DNA of 9,345 nucleotides from Deltaproteobacteria bacterium (GTDB lineage: Bacteria; Desulfobacterota; Desulfobacteria; Desulfobacterales; C00003060): positions 1 to 9,345 of the forward strand of contig JAFDFO010000162.1 in assembly GCA_019309815.1 (NCBI GenBank). The letters are read 5' to 3'. The notes under the pieces are model-generated. The model made no database searches. It saw only the letters and a list, made by a program, of their open reading frames with translations, and was not told where the DNA came from. The position numbers were made by a program, and so were the translations under genes. Positions 1 to 6,276 of the stretch are shown piece after piece. Positions within the stretch are counted from its first letter, which is position 1. Every line of letters starts with the position of its first letter.

Positions 1-2
1 AA

Positions 3-767
3 TTGCTGGAGCTCTTAAAAATGGATCCTCACGAATTCATGGACAAGTATCCTCGCGAGCTGTCCGGCGGCCAACGCCAACGGGTAGGTGTAGCCCGGGC
101 ATTGGGAGCAGACCCTCCAGTCCTTTTAATGGACGAGCCCTTTGGGGCTATCGATCCCATCACGCGGGTGGACCTGCAAAATGAGCTCTTGAAGATCCAG
201 CAGGAGATCCGGAAAACCATCATATTTGTGACTCATGATATCTATGAGGCAATCAAGATGGGGGATAAGATTGCCCTCATGAATGAAGGGCGACTTATCC
301 AACACGCACCGCCTGCTGATTTGCTTTTCAGACCAAAAGATGAGTTCGTAGCCAGTTTTGTTGGGACTGACCGCGCCCTGAAAGGTTTGCAGCTGATTCG
401 CACTCAGGAGGTTATGAAAGGGGATACCCCGACTGTGAATGCGGACGAGAATACGGCCATCGCCGGGGAGCGGATGAAGCAACACGGAACAGATTGCCTC
501 GCTGTTATTGATGCTGAAGAAAGGTTTAAGGGGTGGGTACGGTTCTCAGACCTGGAAAAGGGCGACAAAGTGAAAGGTGCCATGACAACCTCAGTGGTTA
601 CCGCGTCAAGGTATGCTGTTCTGAGTGAAGCTCTTTCGCTTATGTTGACCTCTGGATTAAACGTGCTGGCCATCGTCGATTCCTCGAACAGACTGGAGGG
701 TGTGGTGACATTTGAGTCAATCCAGACGGCGCTGAAAGAAGCCGTTAACATGGAGCCATCCCCATGA
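3..767 (+). CDS. opuCA: Osmolyte ABC transporter ATP-binding protein with CBS pair (5' truncated)
   Basis: This is the ATPase of an OpuC/OpuB/ProV-type ABC importer for glycine betaine, choline or related solutes; it acts at the cytoplasmic face of the inner membrane. The window starts inside the gene: Walker A and the Q-loop are missing, and the frame is open to the edge, so position 3 is not a real start. Visible (residues from position 3): ABC signature LSGGQ 20-24, Walker B VLLMDEP with D44/E45, and H-loop histidine H78 in VTHD. Residues about 136-248 form two CBS repeats, the arrangement known in OpuA/OpuC ATPases, where CBS domains sense ionic strength or cyclic dinucleotides; which ligand applies here is not visible. 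Its stop shares ATGA with the permease start, so translation is probably coupled. Assignment to the osmolyte family is firm; the exact substrate and OpuC versus OpuB naming are not. Confidence 0.9.
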   Translation: MLELLKMDPHEFMDKYPRELSGGQRQRVGVARALGADPPVLLMDEPFGAIDPITRVDLQNELLKIQQEIRKTIIFVTHDIYEAIKMGDKIALMNEGRLIQHAPPADLLFRPKDEFVASFVGTDRALKGLQLIRTQEVMKGDTPTVNADENTAIAGERMKQHGTDCLAVIDAEERFKGWVRFSDLEKGDKVKGAMTTSVVTASRYAVLSEALSLMLTSGLNVLAIVDSSNRLEGVVTFESIQTALKEAVNMEPSP

Positions 768-1492
768 GACATCACATTATTCTCATAAGCCTGTTGGTAT
801 TTCTTCTTGGCGCTACCATCTGGGTCACCAGCCTGGGCAAGGTTGGGATCTACACGACGTTCAGTTATGGCGATGTGTTTTACAGCGCATGGGATCATTT
901 CAAGATGGTCTTCATAGCCGTTGTCATCGCAAGCGCTATTGGTGTTCCTCTCGGCATTCTGGTTACTCGACCAGGCCTTGAAAAACTGGCACTTCCTGTT
1001 ATTGGCGGAGCCAGTGTTGGACAGAGCATACCCAGCTTGGCCATCATTGCCATTATGGCCCCAATGCTCGGTTTCGGTCTCCAGTCAGCCATAGTAGCAC
1101 TTGTTATATACGGTATCCTGCCGATTCTGCGTAATGCCTATGCGAGCATCAAAGCAATCGACCCTGCAATCATTGAGGCTGCTAGAGGCATGGGCCTCAC
1201 TCGAATGCAAATCGCCCGCAAGATAGAACTTCCACTGGCCAGACCCGTCATCATGGCCGGCATTAGAATCTCGACGGTCATCACTGTGGGAACTGCTGAA
1301 TTGGCTGTGCTGGTTGGCGGGACGGGTTTAGGGAAGATCACGCTGACAGGGGTATTTGCCAGGGAGGCTCTCATCATCCTCCAGGGAGCTGCCCCAACAG
1401 CCGCTATGGCCATCACGCTCGGTTTTGTCCTGGAACGTATAGAACAATGGATGACGCCACGAGGTCTCAAGATCGGGGCGGAGATTCTCTGA
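764..1492 (+). CDS. opuCB: Osmolyte ABC transporter permease (OpuCB/OpuBB-like)
   Basis: Inner-membrane permease of the osmolyte importer, 242 aa. A first TM segment lies at about residues 5-24, and several more hydrophobic stretches follow (about 47-68, 76-100, 104-122, 165-190, 205-225). The EAA coupling loop, which docks on the ATPase, begins at E138 (EAARGMGLTRMQIARKIELP). The motif GGTGLGKITLTG near residues 184-195 is typical of the ProW/OpuB permease family. The ATG start overlaps the ATPase stop (ATGA at 764-767), with GGAG at 752-755 as ribosome binding site. Transporters of this type may have one or two permease genes; only one is present here, so it probably works as a homodimer. 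The binding-protein gene follows within about 40 bases. Confidence 0.92.
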   Translation: MRHHIILISLLVFLLGATIWVTSLGKVGIYTTFSYGDVFYSAWDHFKMVFIAVVIASAIGVPLGILVTRPGLEKLALPVIGGASVGQSIPSLAIIAIMAPMLGFGLQSAIVALVIYGILPILRNAYASIKAIDPAIIEAARGMGLTRMQIARKIELPLARPVIMAGIRISTVITVGTAELAVLVGGTGLGKITLTGVFAREALIILQGAAPTAAMAITLGFVLERIEQWMTPRGLKIGAEIL

Positions 1493-1533
1493 AGCAGGAG
1501 AGGCAGAGGGGGTTTACTGTAAGGGAGAAAGAG

Positions 1534-2493
1534 ATGCGCAAGTTGACCGTTCAAATCATTGTTGCTGTATTGTTATTTGTCATCATCCCGGTGGGGTCAC
1601 TCCATGGGGAGCCGACGGAAAAGAGAGTCACTGTGGGAAGCAAAAATTTTACGGAGCAATACATCGCTGGTCAACTGATGAAACAACTGTTGGAGAATCG
1701 CGGATTCAGGGTTGATCTCAGATCTGATCTGACCTCCATGGCACTCAGGGCGGGCATGGAATCCGGTGACATTGACATCTGTGCTGATTATACCGGCACA
1801 GCCTGGATGATTCACCTCAAGCGCGAGTTCAAACCGGGCATTGATCACAACCAGCTCTATGAACGTGTAAAGAAAGAGGACGAGAAGAACCACTTCATCT
1901 GGCTGAATCCCATGTGGAACAATAACACCTATGCCCTGGCATCTTGGCCGAAATTTGCCGACGAATACCACGTGTCAACCTTATCCGATTTGGCAAATCT
2001 CTATCGAACGAAGGCAAAAGACATCCAGACCTTCGTGAATTTCGAGTTCTCCACGCGGCCGGACGGCCTCCCCGCTTTGGAGAAGTTCTATGACTTTAAA
2101 ATTAACAGAAGGACACTCCGAACCGGCACGCCCGGGACTTCATTGATCGCCCTAAAAGAAAGACAGACCCATGTTGCCATGGTCTTTGGTACGGACGCTT
2201 CAATTGTCAAATATGGTTGGCATGTTTACCCCGATGACAGGTCCTTCTTTCCTCCGTACGATCTGACGCCCTACGTAAGACAAGAGGTATTGAAAAAATA
2301 TCCCGAGATCGCCGACGTCCTTAATGGACTGGTTCATACGTTTCCGGGAGGAGGCAAGCCCGCCGCGCCCGACATGGTCGGCAACTGTCAGAAGGTGTGG
2401 CAAGATCTCAATGCCAAAGTTGACATCAATAAGATGGAACCCTCCGAGGTGGCACATGACTACCTTGTTGAGCATGATTTGGTTGAGCAATAG
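1534..2493 (+). CDS. opuCC: Periplasmic glycine betaine/choline-type substrate-binding protein
   Basis: Substrate-binding component of the osmolyte importer, 319 aa. The chosen start, ATG 1534, has AAGGGAG at 1521-1527 as ribosome binding site and opens a classic signal peptide: MRK, a hydrophobic core at about residues 5-20, then a likely cleavage near GSLHG/EP (residues 21-27). The frame stays open upstream to an ATG at 1447, inside the permease gene, but that would put a charged 29-residue stretch before the signal peptide. No lipobox cysteine is seen, so the mature protein should be soluble in the periplasm, as expected for a Gram-negative cell. Family motifs: VGSKNFTEQ (34-42), DYTGTAW (85-91) and WNNNTYALA (128-136), all typical of the OpuBC/OsmF-like QAT binding proteins. 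Length is normal. The ligand is not decided by sequence alone. Confidence 0.9.
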   Translation: MRKLTVQIIVAVLLFVIIPVGSLHGEPTEKRVTVGSKNFTEQYIAGQLMKQLLENRGFRVDLRSDLTSMALRAGMESGDIDICADYTGTAWMIHLKREFKPGIDHNQLYERVKKEDEKNHFIWLNPMWNNNTYALASWPKFADEYHVSTLSDLANLYRTKAKDIQTFVNFEFSTRPDGLPALEKFYDFKINRRTLRTGTPGTSLIALKERQTHVAMVFGTDASIVKYGWHVYPDDRSFFPPYDLTPYVRQEVLKKYPEIADVLNGLVHTFPGGGKPAAPDMVGNCQKVWQDLNAKVDINKMEPSEVAHDYLVEHDLVEQ

Positions 2494-2506
2494 ATTAGCT
2501 ACTCAT

Positions 2507-2526
2507 ATCTTCAGTCAGGAAGATTT
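2507..2526 (+). terminator. Weak terminator-like hairpin after the osmolyte operon
   Basis: Perfect 6-bp arms ATCTTC (2507-2512) and GAAGAT (2519-2524) enclose a 6-base loop, 14 bases after the binding-protein stop, and are followed by only TTT before the sequence turns mixed. The position suits an operon terminator, but the stem is AT-rich and the T-run short, so it may be weak or a chance dyad. Confidence 0.3.
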
Positions 2527-2987
2527 GCTGAGATTCATCGACTCCAGACTAAGGATAACAAGTAACCATCATGCTTCTGAGAAAATAAGAGATTGGCCAG
2601 GGGAAACCTTGAAATATTCTGGGCCCTCAATTCTCACGACTCTGTAAAGAAAGCAAGAATCCAGTCTTGGGTCGGGTTGGCAACGGTCCCAGCTCTCTGG
2701 ACAAGAACTCAACCTACCATTTTCCTGTGCTTTTCTGGTTCCCTAGGATGTTCATTCTTGCATAGTGTCGCCGCTTTTGATAGGTTAATCCAATATACAA
2801 TCTCGCCAAACTCGCACAAAGGTAAATCCCAAGCCGGGGCAGCGGTAATGAAGTGGCAGTGCTCAAGCTCCACTCTCCAGCGGTCCTCACTTTTCTTCAC
2901 GGGCTGCACACAAACTCAGGCTGATTCCACCGAGCACTATGCTAAGACATGGTTTCCGTCCGAGTTATGAATATCAAATGTATACTC

Positions 2988-3012
2988 CATCATTCGGAAT
3001 TTATGAATGATG
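2988..3012. repeat. Perfect inverted repeat, 8-bp arms
   Basis: CATCATTC (2988-2995) and GAATGATG (3005-3012) are exact reverse complements with a 9-base spacer. There is no T-run on either side, so it is not an obvious terminator. It lies about 50 bases upstream of the predicted -35 box of the sensor gene, a position compatible with a dimeric activator site; that role is inference only. Confidence 0.6.
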
Positions 3013-3062
3013 CAAGAATACCCAAACCACGGAGCACTCTTTCTGACCTACTTGAATAAATA

Positions 3063-3090
3063 TTGATAATAAAAATTCCAAGTTAATAAT
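3063..3090 (+). promoter_or_regulatory. Predicted sigma70-type promoter of the sensor gene
   Basis: TTGATA (3063-3068, 5 of 6 to consensus) and AATAAT (3085-3090, 5 of 6) are separated by 16 bases in an AT-rich stretch. Transcription would start near 3097, about 60 bases before the ATG at 3158. The AT-richness makes chance matches easier, hence moderate confidence. Confidence 0.45.
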
Positions 3091-3157
3091 TTTAACCTTC
3101 TATCCTGTGAAAGCAATTCAATTCAAAACATAGACCAAATTTGACGAGGTCCTGACG

Positions 3158-4093
3158 ATGATACGTGAGAATGGTTCACAAAGAAATGCGATTACTTTCC
3201 TGACAGTCGTACTTTCAGCGACCTGTGCGGCACTGATATTGTTGGGTTGGGCCGTGTGGAATTCATACGAAGAGAACAAAATTACAAGAGAACGGAATTC
3301 TCAAACCGAGGAATTGCGTGGCATTATCATACATCTTGACGAAGTGTTGACCATGTCTGCGCGTATGGCAGCAGCGACGGGCGATCTACGATGGGAGAAG
3401 CGATACCGTATTTTTGAGCCGCAATTAGCTGCAGCTATTAAAAAGGCTATAAGGCTCGCACCTACGGCTTACAACGATGAAGCGGCTGCTCAGACCGACG
3501 CTGCCAACATTAAACTTGTGGCTATGGAAAACCAGGGCTTTGATTTGATTCGCCAGGGCCGCGCAGACGAAGCGAAGATGCTATTGTTTAGCGATGAGTA
3601 TGAAAAGCAAAAAAGAATTTACGCTCGGGGGATGACAAACTTAAATGCCGATCTTTCCGTTATCGCCAGCATGAATCTGCAAAATCAGCAGCGGCAAACC
3701 CTCCTGCGTGCCGTGTTTGTGCTTTTGCTCATCCCACTTCTGATCATCGTCTGGTTTGTTGCGTTTCGCGTCATGCGTGGCTGGGCGAAAACGCTCATAA
3801 GTAAGAAGGAGTTGGAGAAAGAGATAGTTGAGCGTAAGCGGGTGGAAGAAGAACGGGGCAAATTAGTTGCGGATCTTCAAAAGACCCTATCAGAGGTGAA
3901 AACATTGCAGGGCTTTTTACCCATTTGCTCACATTGCAGAAAAATTCGTGATGACAAAGGTTACTGGAATCAGATTGAATCATATATTCATGAACATTCT
4001 GATACTGAATTCAGCCACGGTATTTGCCCTGAATGTGCTGAAAAACATCATCCGGATATGGATCTTTATGGCGATGAACAAACTAAACAATGA
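3158..4093 (+). CDS. Two-TM membrane sensor protein with C-terminal double-CxxC module and no output domain
   Basis: Protein of 311 aa; the ATG has GAGGT (3146-3150) seven bases upstream. TM1 is at about residues 12-34 and TM2 at about 183-205. The roughly 150 residues between them should form a periplasmic, largely helical sensor region (LTMSARMAAATGDLRW, then many charged and Ala-rich helices), the kind found at the N-terminus of bacterial histidine kinases and diguanylate cyclases. After TM2 comes a charged coiled-coil-like linker (about 212-252), then CSHCRKIRDDKGYW with C257/C260 and GICPEC with C290/C293. Two CxxC pairs 30 residues apart suggest a bound metal, probably zinc. From memory, this tail is common at the C-terminus of PAS or receiver proteins in deltaproteobacteria. 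No HisKA, HATPase, GGDEF, EAL, methyl-accepting or receiver domain is present. It stands alone, flanked by large gaps. Its signal and partner are unknown. Confidence 0.85.
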   Translation: MIRENGSQRNAITFLTVVLSATCAALILLGWAVWNSYEENKITRERNSQTEELRGIIIHLDEVLTMSARMAAATGDLRWEKRYRIFEPQLAAAIKKAIRLAPTAYNDEAAAQTDAANIKLVAMENQGFDLIRQGRADEAKMLLFSDEYEKQKRIYARGMTNLNADLSVIASMNLQNQQRQTLLRAVFVLLLIPLLIIVWFVAFRVMRGWAKTLISKKELEKEIVERKRVEEERGKLVADLQKTLSEVKTLQGFLPICSHCRKIRDDKGYWNQIESYIHEHSDTEFSHGICPECAEKHHPDMDLYGDEQTKQ

Positions 4094-4153
4094 TTATCCT
4101 ATTCTTTAGATCTGATTGACCATAAGAAGTCAACAATACACAACCTATGGTAT

Positions 4154-4166
4154 ACACTCCCCCTAA
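4154..4166 (+). repeat. Direct repeat A, copy 1 (13 bp)
   Basis: ACACTCCCCCTAA at 4154-4166 recurs exactly, in the same orientation, at 4649-4661. The flanking bases differ. Confidence 0.7.
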
Positions 4167-4268
4167 TGAGAAGATTTGCGGTATTTAATCGGTTCTCTGC
4201 GGTTTCTGACGGCATCTGAGGATTACGTCTCGAAAGGTTTAGGTATCAGCTGTCGTTCTGATCGCATT

Positions 4269-4298
4269 ACTGTGAATCCAAGATCACAAGAAACTATG
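4269..4298 (+). repeat. Direct repeat B, copy 1 (30 bp)
   Basis: A 30-base unit beginning ACTGTGAAT and ending ACAAGAAACTATG; it matches 4575-4604 at 27 of 30 positions. The three differences are CC versus GT after ACTGTGAAT and one C/T further on. The flanks are not similar. Confidence 0.8.
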
Positions 4299-4516
4299 CG
4301 TAGTTTTGCACCCCAATGATTGTTTAAGTTTTCGTTCACTCTCGCCGCGCCAAGATATCTCACCTTTGCAAAAGCAAATCGAAACGAACTGCCTTCCTTC
4401 CAATTCCAGGATGTTCAACTGTATCAGCAGATAGATAAAATAGAGTATAAGAGTATCGGATATAGGATTCCGGATAGGATAATGAAGGTAGGAGTACGCT
4501 ACCGCCATGCCTGCTG

Positions 4517-4537
4517 AAATCCCTACGATAAGGGTTT
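4517..4537. repeat. Bulged hairpin
   Basis: AAA(T)CCCT (4517-4524) can pair with AGGGTTT (4531-4537) around a 6-base loop, giving a 7-bp stem with one bulged T. There is no long T-run after it, and it is far from any gene end, so its role is unclear. Confidence 0.35.
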
Positions 4538-4553
4538 CATATCTTGAACTGCG

Positions 4554-4569
4554 GGCCTTGCTTCAGGCC
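4554..4569. repeat. Small GC-rich hairpin
   Basis: GGCCT (4554-4558) and AGGCC (4565-4569) are exact complements with a 6-base loop, just upstream of repeat B copy 2. It is not followed by a T-run. Confidence 0.4.
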
Positions 4570-4574
4570 AAACG

Positions 4575-4604
4575 ACTGTGAATGTAAGATTACAAGAAAC
4601 TATG
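4575..4604 (+). repeat. Direct repeat B, copy 2 (30 bp)
   Basis: Second copy of the 30-base unit at 4269-4298, in the same orientation with a 306-base offset and 27 of 30 identical positions. Confidence 0.8.
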
Positions 4605-4648
4605 TTTGAAGTAGCCGAACTCCAGCTTTCTGCTATAATCTTTGACCG

Positions 4649-4661
4649 ACACTCCCCCTAA
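4649..4661 (+). repeat. Direct repeat A, copy 2 (13 bp)
   Basis: Exact second copy of the 13-base unit at 4154-4166. With the B copies, the order along the gap is A, B, B', A'. It lies ten bases after a perfect TATAAT (4634-4639). Confidence 0.7.
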
Positions 4662-4832
4662 ACGCCTTCGATATCACTTTCATATCTCTTATCCGAACTC
4701 CGCGTCAGCAACTAATACCATGCAGCTCGGCAGGATGGCCCTTGCGAGATCCGGGCAGGCCATTGACCTCAGGCTGACATATAGCGGGAAGTACAACTCT
4801 CTGCTGGAGCTACTGGGTTGGTTGCTTTTTCC

Positions 4833-4861
4833 TTGACTCACCATATGCGAGTTCCTATGAT
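4833..4861 (+). promoter_or_regulatory. Predicted sigma70 promoter of the dacB-livGF-paaK unit
   Basis: TTGACT (4833-4838, 5 of 6) and TATGAT (4856-4861, 5 of 6) are separated by exactly 17 bases, the optimal spacing. The start of transcription would fall near 4868. This leaves only about five bases before the ATG at 4873 and so argues against that codon as the dacB start. Since the genes downstream overlap or lie close together, this could drive the whole group to 9164. Confidence 0.6.
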
Positions 4862-4940
4862 TTCAATGAATTATGCGACTCGGTTTGTGCCGCCGCCCTT
4901 GTGCTATGATCATGTTTCTCCAAATAAATGAAGCTCCCCG

Positions 4941-4974
4941 CAGCGACTCGACTGAGCTCGTCGAAGTCAAGCTG
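4941..4974. repeat. REP-like imperfect inverted repeat in the dacB leader
   Basis: CAGC/GCTG (4941-4944, 4971-4974), GACT/AGTC (4945-4948, 4965-4968) and CGAC/GTCG (4949-4952, 4960-4963) form about 12 bp of stem around the GAGCTC palindrome, with small bulges at 4964 and 4969-4970. The core CTGAGCTCGTCGAAG is one base from CTGAGCTTGTCGAAG, a motif I recall as a widespread intergenic repeat in bacteria (from memory, not searched). It would lie in the 5' untranslated leader of dacB. Confidence 0.6.
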
Positions 4975-5001
4975 CAGGGTATTCAGGCGAAGGCAAATAA
5001 A

Positions 5002-6276
5002 GTGTCCACCAAACCCCCTTCCAGAACTCTGAAAGAAATGCTGACTTCGTGGAGTCTCATCCTGCTGCTCTGCGTCGCGTGGTTATTCCACCCTGCGACC
5101 ACACAGGCCTCTCACACTTTCCTCGCTGCGAACGCTGAACTACCCCCCTGTCTTTTGAGCCAAATCTCTTCACGGGACGCCCTGCTGGTGGCAGGACCTG
5201 ACGGCCGCATCATCTACAGTAAGAATGCAACCAGGAAATGCGTCCCTGCCTCAACCCTGAAGATTCTGACAGGCCTTGCTGCGATTGATCATTTTGGGAA
5301 ATCATACAGATTCCGTACCGAATTTTACCTGGACTGCGACCAGAACCTGAAGGTAAAGGGGTACGGAGACCCACTTCTTATCTCAGAGGTGTGGCAGGAA
5401 ATTGCCAAAGCCCTGGCCCCCAAGCTTCAGGGCTTGAATGATCTTGTCCTGGACGATACCTATTTTGCAGATGACATTATTCCGGGGGTTGGGTCCTCCA
5501 CCAATCCGTATGATGCGCCTAACGGTGCATTATGTGCCAACTTCAATACTGTCTTCTTTAAACGGGATGGTACTGGCCGAATTGTCTCAGCAGAGCCCCA
5601 GACTCCCATAACACCCCTTGGACGCCAGAAGATCCGCCAACTTGGCCTGGACACCGGCCGGTACACCTTTTCCCACCACAGACATGAAGCGGCGCTTTAC
5701 GCCGGGGAGATATTGGCACACTTTCTGAAGGAAAACGGAAAGGTGTATCAGGGCGACATGCGCGCTGGCGTGGTGGCACCTGGCGATACATTGATATACG
5801 TTTACCACTCTGTCTTCACCCTGGATCAGGCCGTGAAGAAGATGCTTGAGTTCTCCAATAATTTTATGGCCAACCAGATTCTCCTTGCGCTTGGCGCACA
5901 GGTACATGGCCCGCCCGGTACGCTTGCCAAAGGGGTGGATGTGTTTTCCAACTATTGCCGGGAGGTCTTGGGTTTCAGTGATGTTCAGATTGCAGAAGGA
6001 TCCGGAATTTCCAGAGAAAACCGGCTCTCCCCCCTTGATATGCTATCTGTTTTGAAACATTTTGAGCCGCACCGTGCCCTCCTGGTGCGCGAGGGAACTC
6101 TCTTGTACAAAACCGGTAGTTTAAGGGGCATTAAGACGAGGGCGGGATATATTGAGAACAACTCCGGCGGTCCCTATTATTTCGCTATCTTCTTGAATAG
6201 CTCTCATGCAAATATTGACTCCATTGTGGACTGTGTTAGAAAGAGCCTCCATCATGGACAAGATGCTTCAAATTGA
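5002..6276 (+). CDS. dacB: D-alanyl-D-alanine carboxypeptidase/endopeptidase, peptidase S13 (PBP4/DacB type)
   Basis: Periplasmic serine peptidase that trims or cleaves peptidoglycan peptides. All three penicillin-binding motifs are seen (numbering from GTG 5002): SxxK as STLK with S84 nucleophile and K87, SxN as SNN 285-287, and KTG at 370-372 followed by SLRG. GSGISRENRLSP, near 334-345, is also typical of the family. Length, 424 aa, is near the family norm. The start is uncertain. GTG 5002 has AAGG eight bases upstream and gives a charged N-region (K4, R8, K11), a hydrophobic core and TTQA/SH as a signal-peptidase site. ATG 5038 lacks the positive N-region and has a poor ribosome site. ATG 4873 would add 43 residues encoded by a REP-like hairpin and lies only a few bases after the predicted transcription start. 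The 3' end overlaps livG by 23 bases. No functional link to the downstream transport genes is known to me. Confidence 0.85.
   Translation: MSTKPPSRTLKEMLTSWSLILLLCVAWLFHPATTQASHTFLAANAELPPCLLSQISSRDALLVAGPDGRIIYSKNATRKCVPASTLKILTGLAAIDHFGKSYRFRTEFYLDCDQNLKVKGYGDPLLISEVWQEIAKALAPKLQGLNDLVLDDTYFADDIIPGVGSSTNPYDAPNGALCANFNTVFFKRDGTGRIVSAEPQTPITPLGRQKIRQLGLDTGRYTFSHHRHEAALYAGEILAHFLKENGKVYQGDMRAGVVAPGDTLIYVYHSVFTLDQAVKKMLEFSNNFMANQILLALGAQVHGPPGTLAKGVDVFSNYCREVLGFSDVQIAEGSGISRENRLSPLDMLSVLKHFEPHRALLVREGTLLYKTGSLRGIKTRAGYIENNSGGPYYFAIFLNSSHANIDSIVDCVRKSLHHGQDASN

Larger units (their letters stand above)
2494..3157. other. Intergenic region without a convincing gene
   Basis: About 660 bases separate the osmolyte operon from the sensor gene. 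A + strand open frame (2593-2970) and a minus-strand one (2709-2909) overlap here; neither has a clear ribosome binding site or a family I recognise. The stretch from about 2970 to 3130 is clearly richer in A+T than the genes and holds a dyad at 2988-3012 and a promoter at 3063-3090. No tRNA or transposase remnant was recognised. Confidence 0.7.
4094..4832. other. Long intergenic region with repeats, no convincing gene
   Basis: About 740 bases between the sensor gene and the dacB promoter. Short open frames exist on both strands (for example 4320-4517 +, 4284-4508 -, 4642-4836 +), but none has a good ribosome binding site or recognisable motifs, and the first two overlap each other. The region holds two pairs of direct repeats (listed separately), small hairpins at 4365-4378, 4517-4537 and 4554-4569, a purine-rich patch of short GGATA/AGTAT-like units at about 4440-4495, and a perfect TATAAT at 4634-4639 without a good -35 partner. 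It may be the remains of one or more mobile or repeat elements. Confidence 0.6.

Noticed and set aside
1447..1533. Upstream ATG extending the binding protein by 29 residues
   Set aside because: It lies inside the permease gene, has no good ribosome site, and would put a charged stretch before a clear signal peptide; ATG 1534 has AAGGGAG in the right place.
2593..2970. A 125-codon + strand open frame as a gene
   Set aside because: No convincing ribosome site, no recognisable motif, and it overlaps a minus-strand frame of equal or better appearance; low-complexity Ser/Thr/Gln content.
4284..4517. Two antiparallel open frames of 65-74 codons
   Set aside because: They overlap each other on opposite strands, lack start signals, and lie in a repeat-containing gap; at most remnants.
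4269..4604. CRISPR array from the 30-bp repeats
   Set aside because: Only two copies, 276 bases apart, with no regular spacers and no cas genes.
4154..4661. Insertion sequence or transposon
   Set aside because: No transposase frame and no terminal inverted repeats; the repeats are direct and in A-B-B'-A' order, so I list them only as repeats.
4642..4836. A 64-codon + strand open frame just before the dacB promoter
   Set aside because: It starts within repeat A copy 2, ends inside the promoter -35 region, and shows no motif or ribosome site. A link to the perfect TATAAT at 4634 was considered but there is no -35 partner at proper spacing.
4873..5001. ATG 4873 as the dacB start
   Set aside because: It sits about five bases after the predicted transcription start, the added residues are encoded by a REP-like palindrome, and they would precede the signal peptide.
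6206..6253. Upstream in-frame start for livG
   Set aside because: It would extend the overlap with dacB to 71 bases and add residues absent from the LivG family; ATG 6254 gives the standard length and N-terminus.
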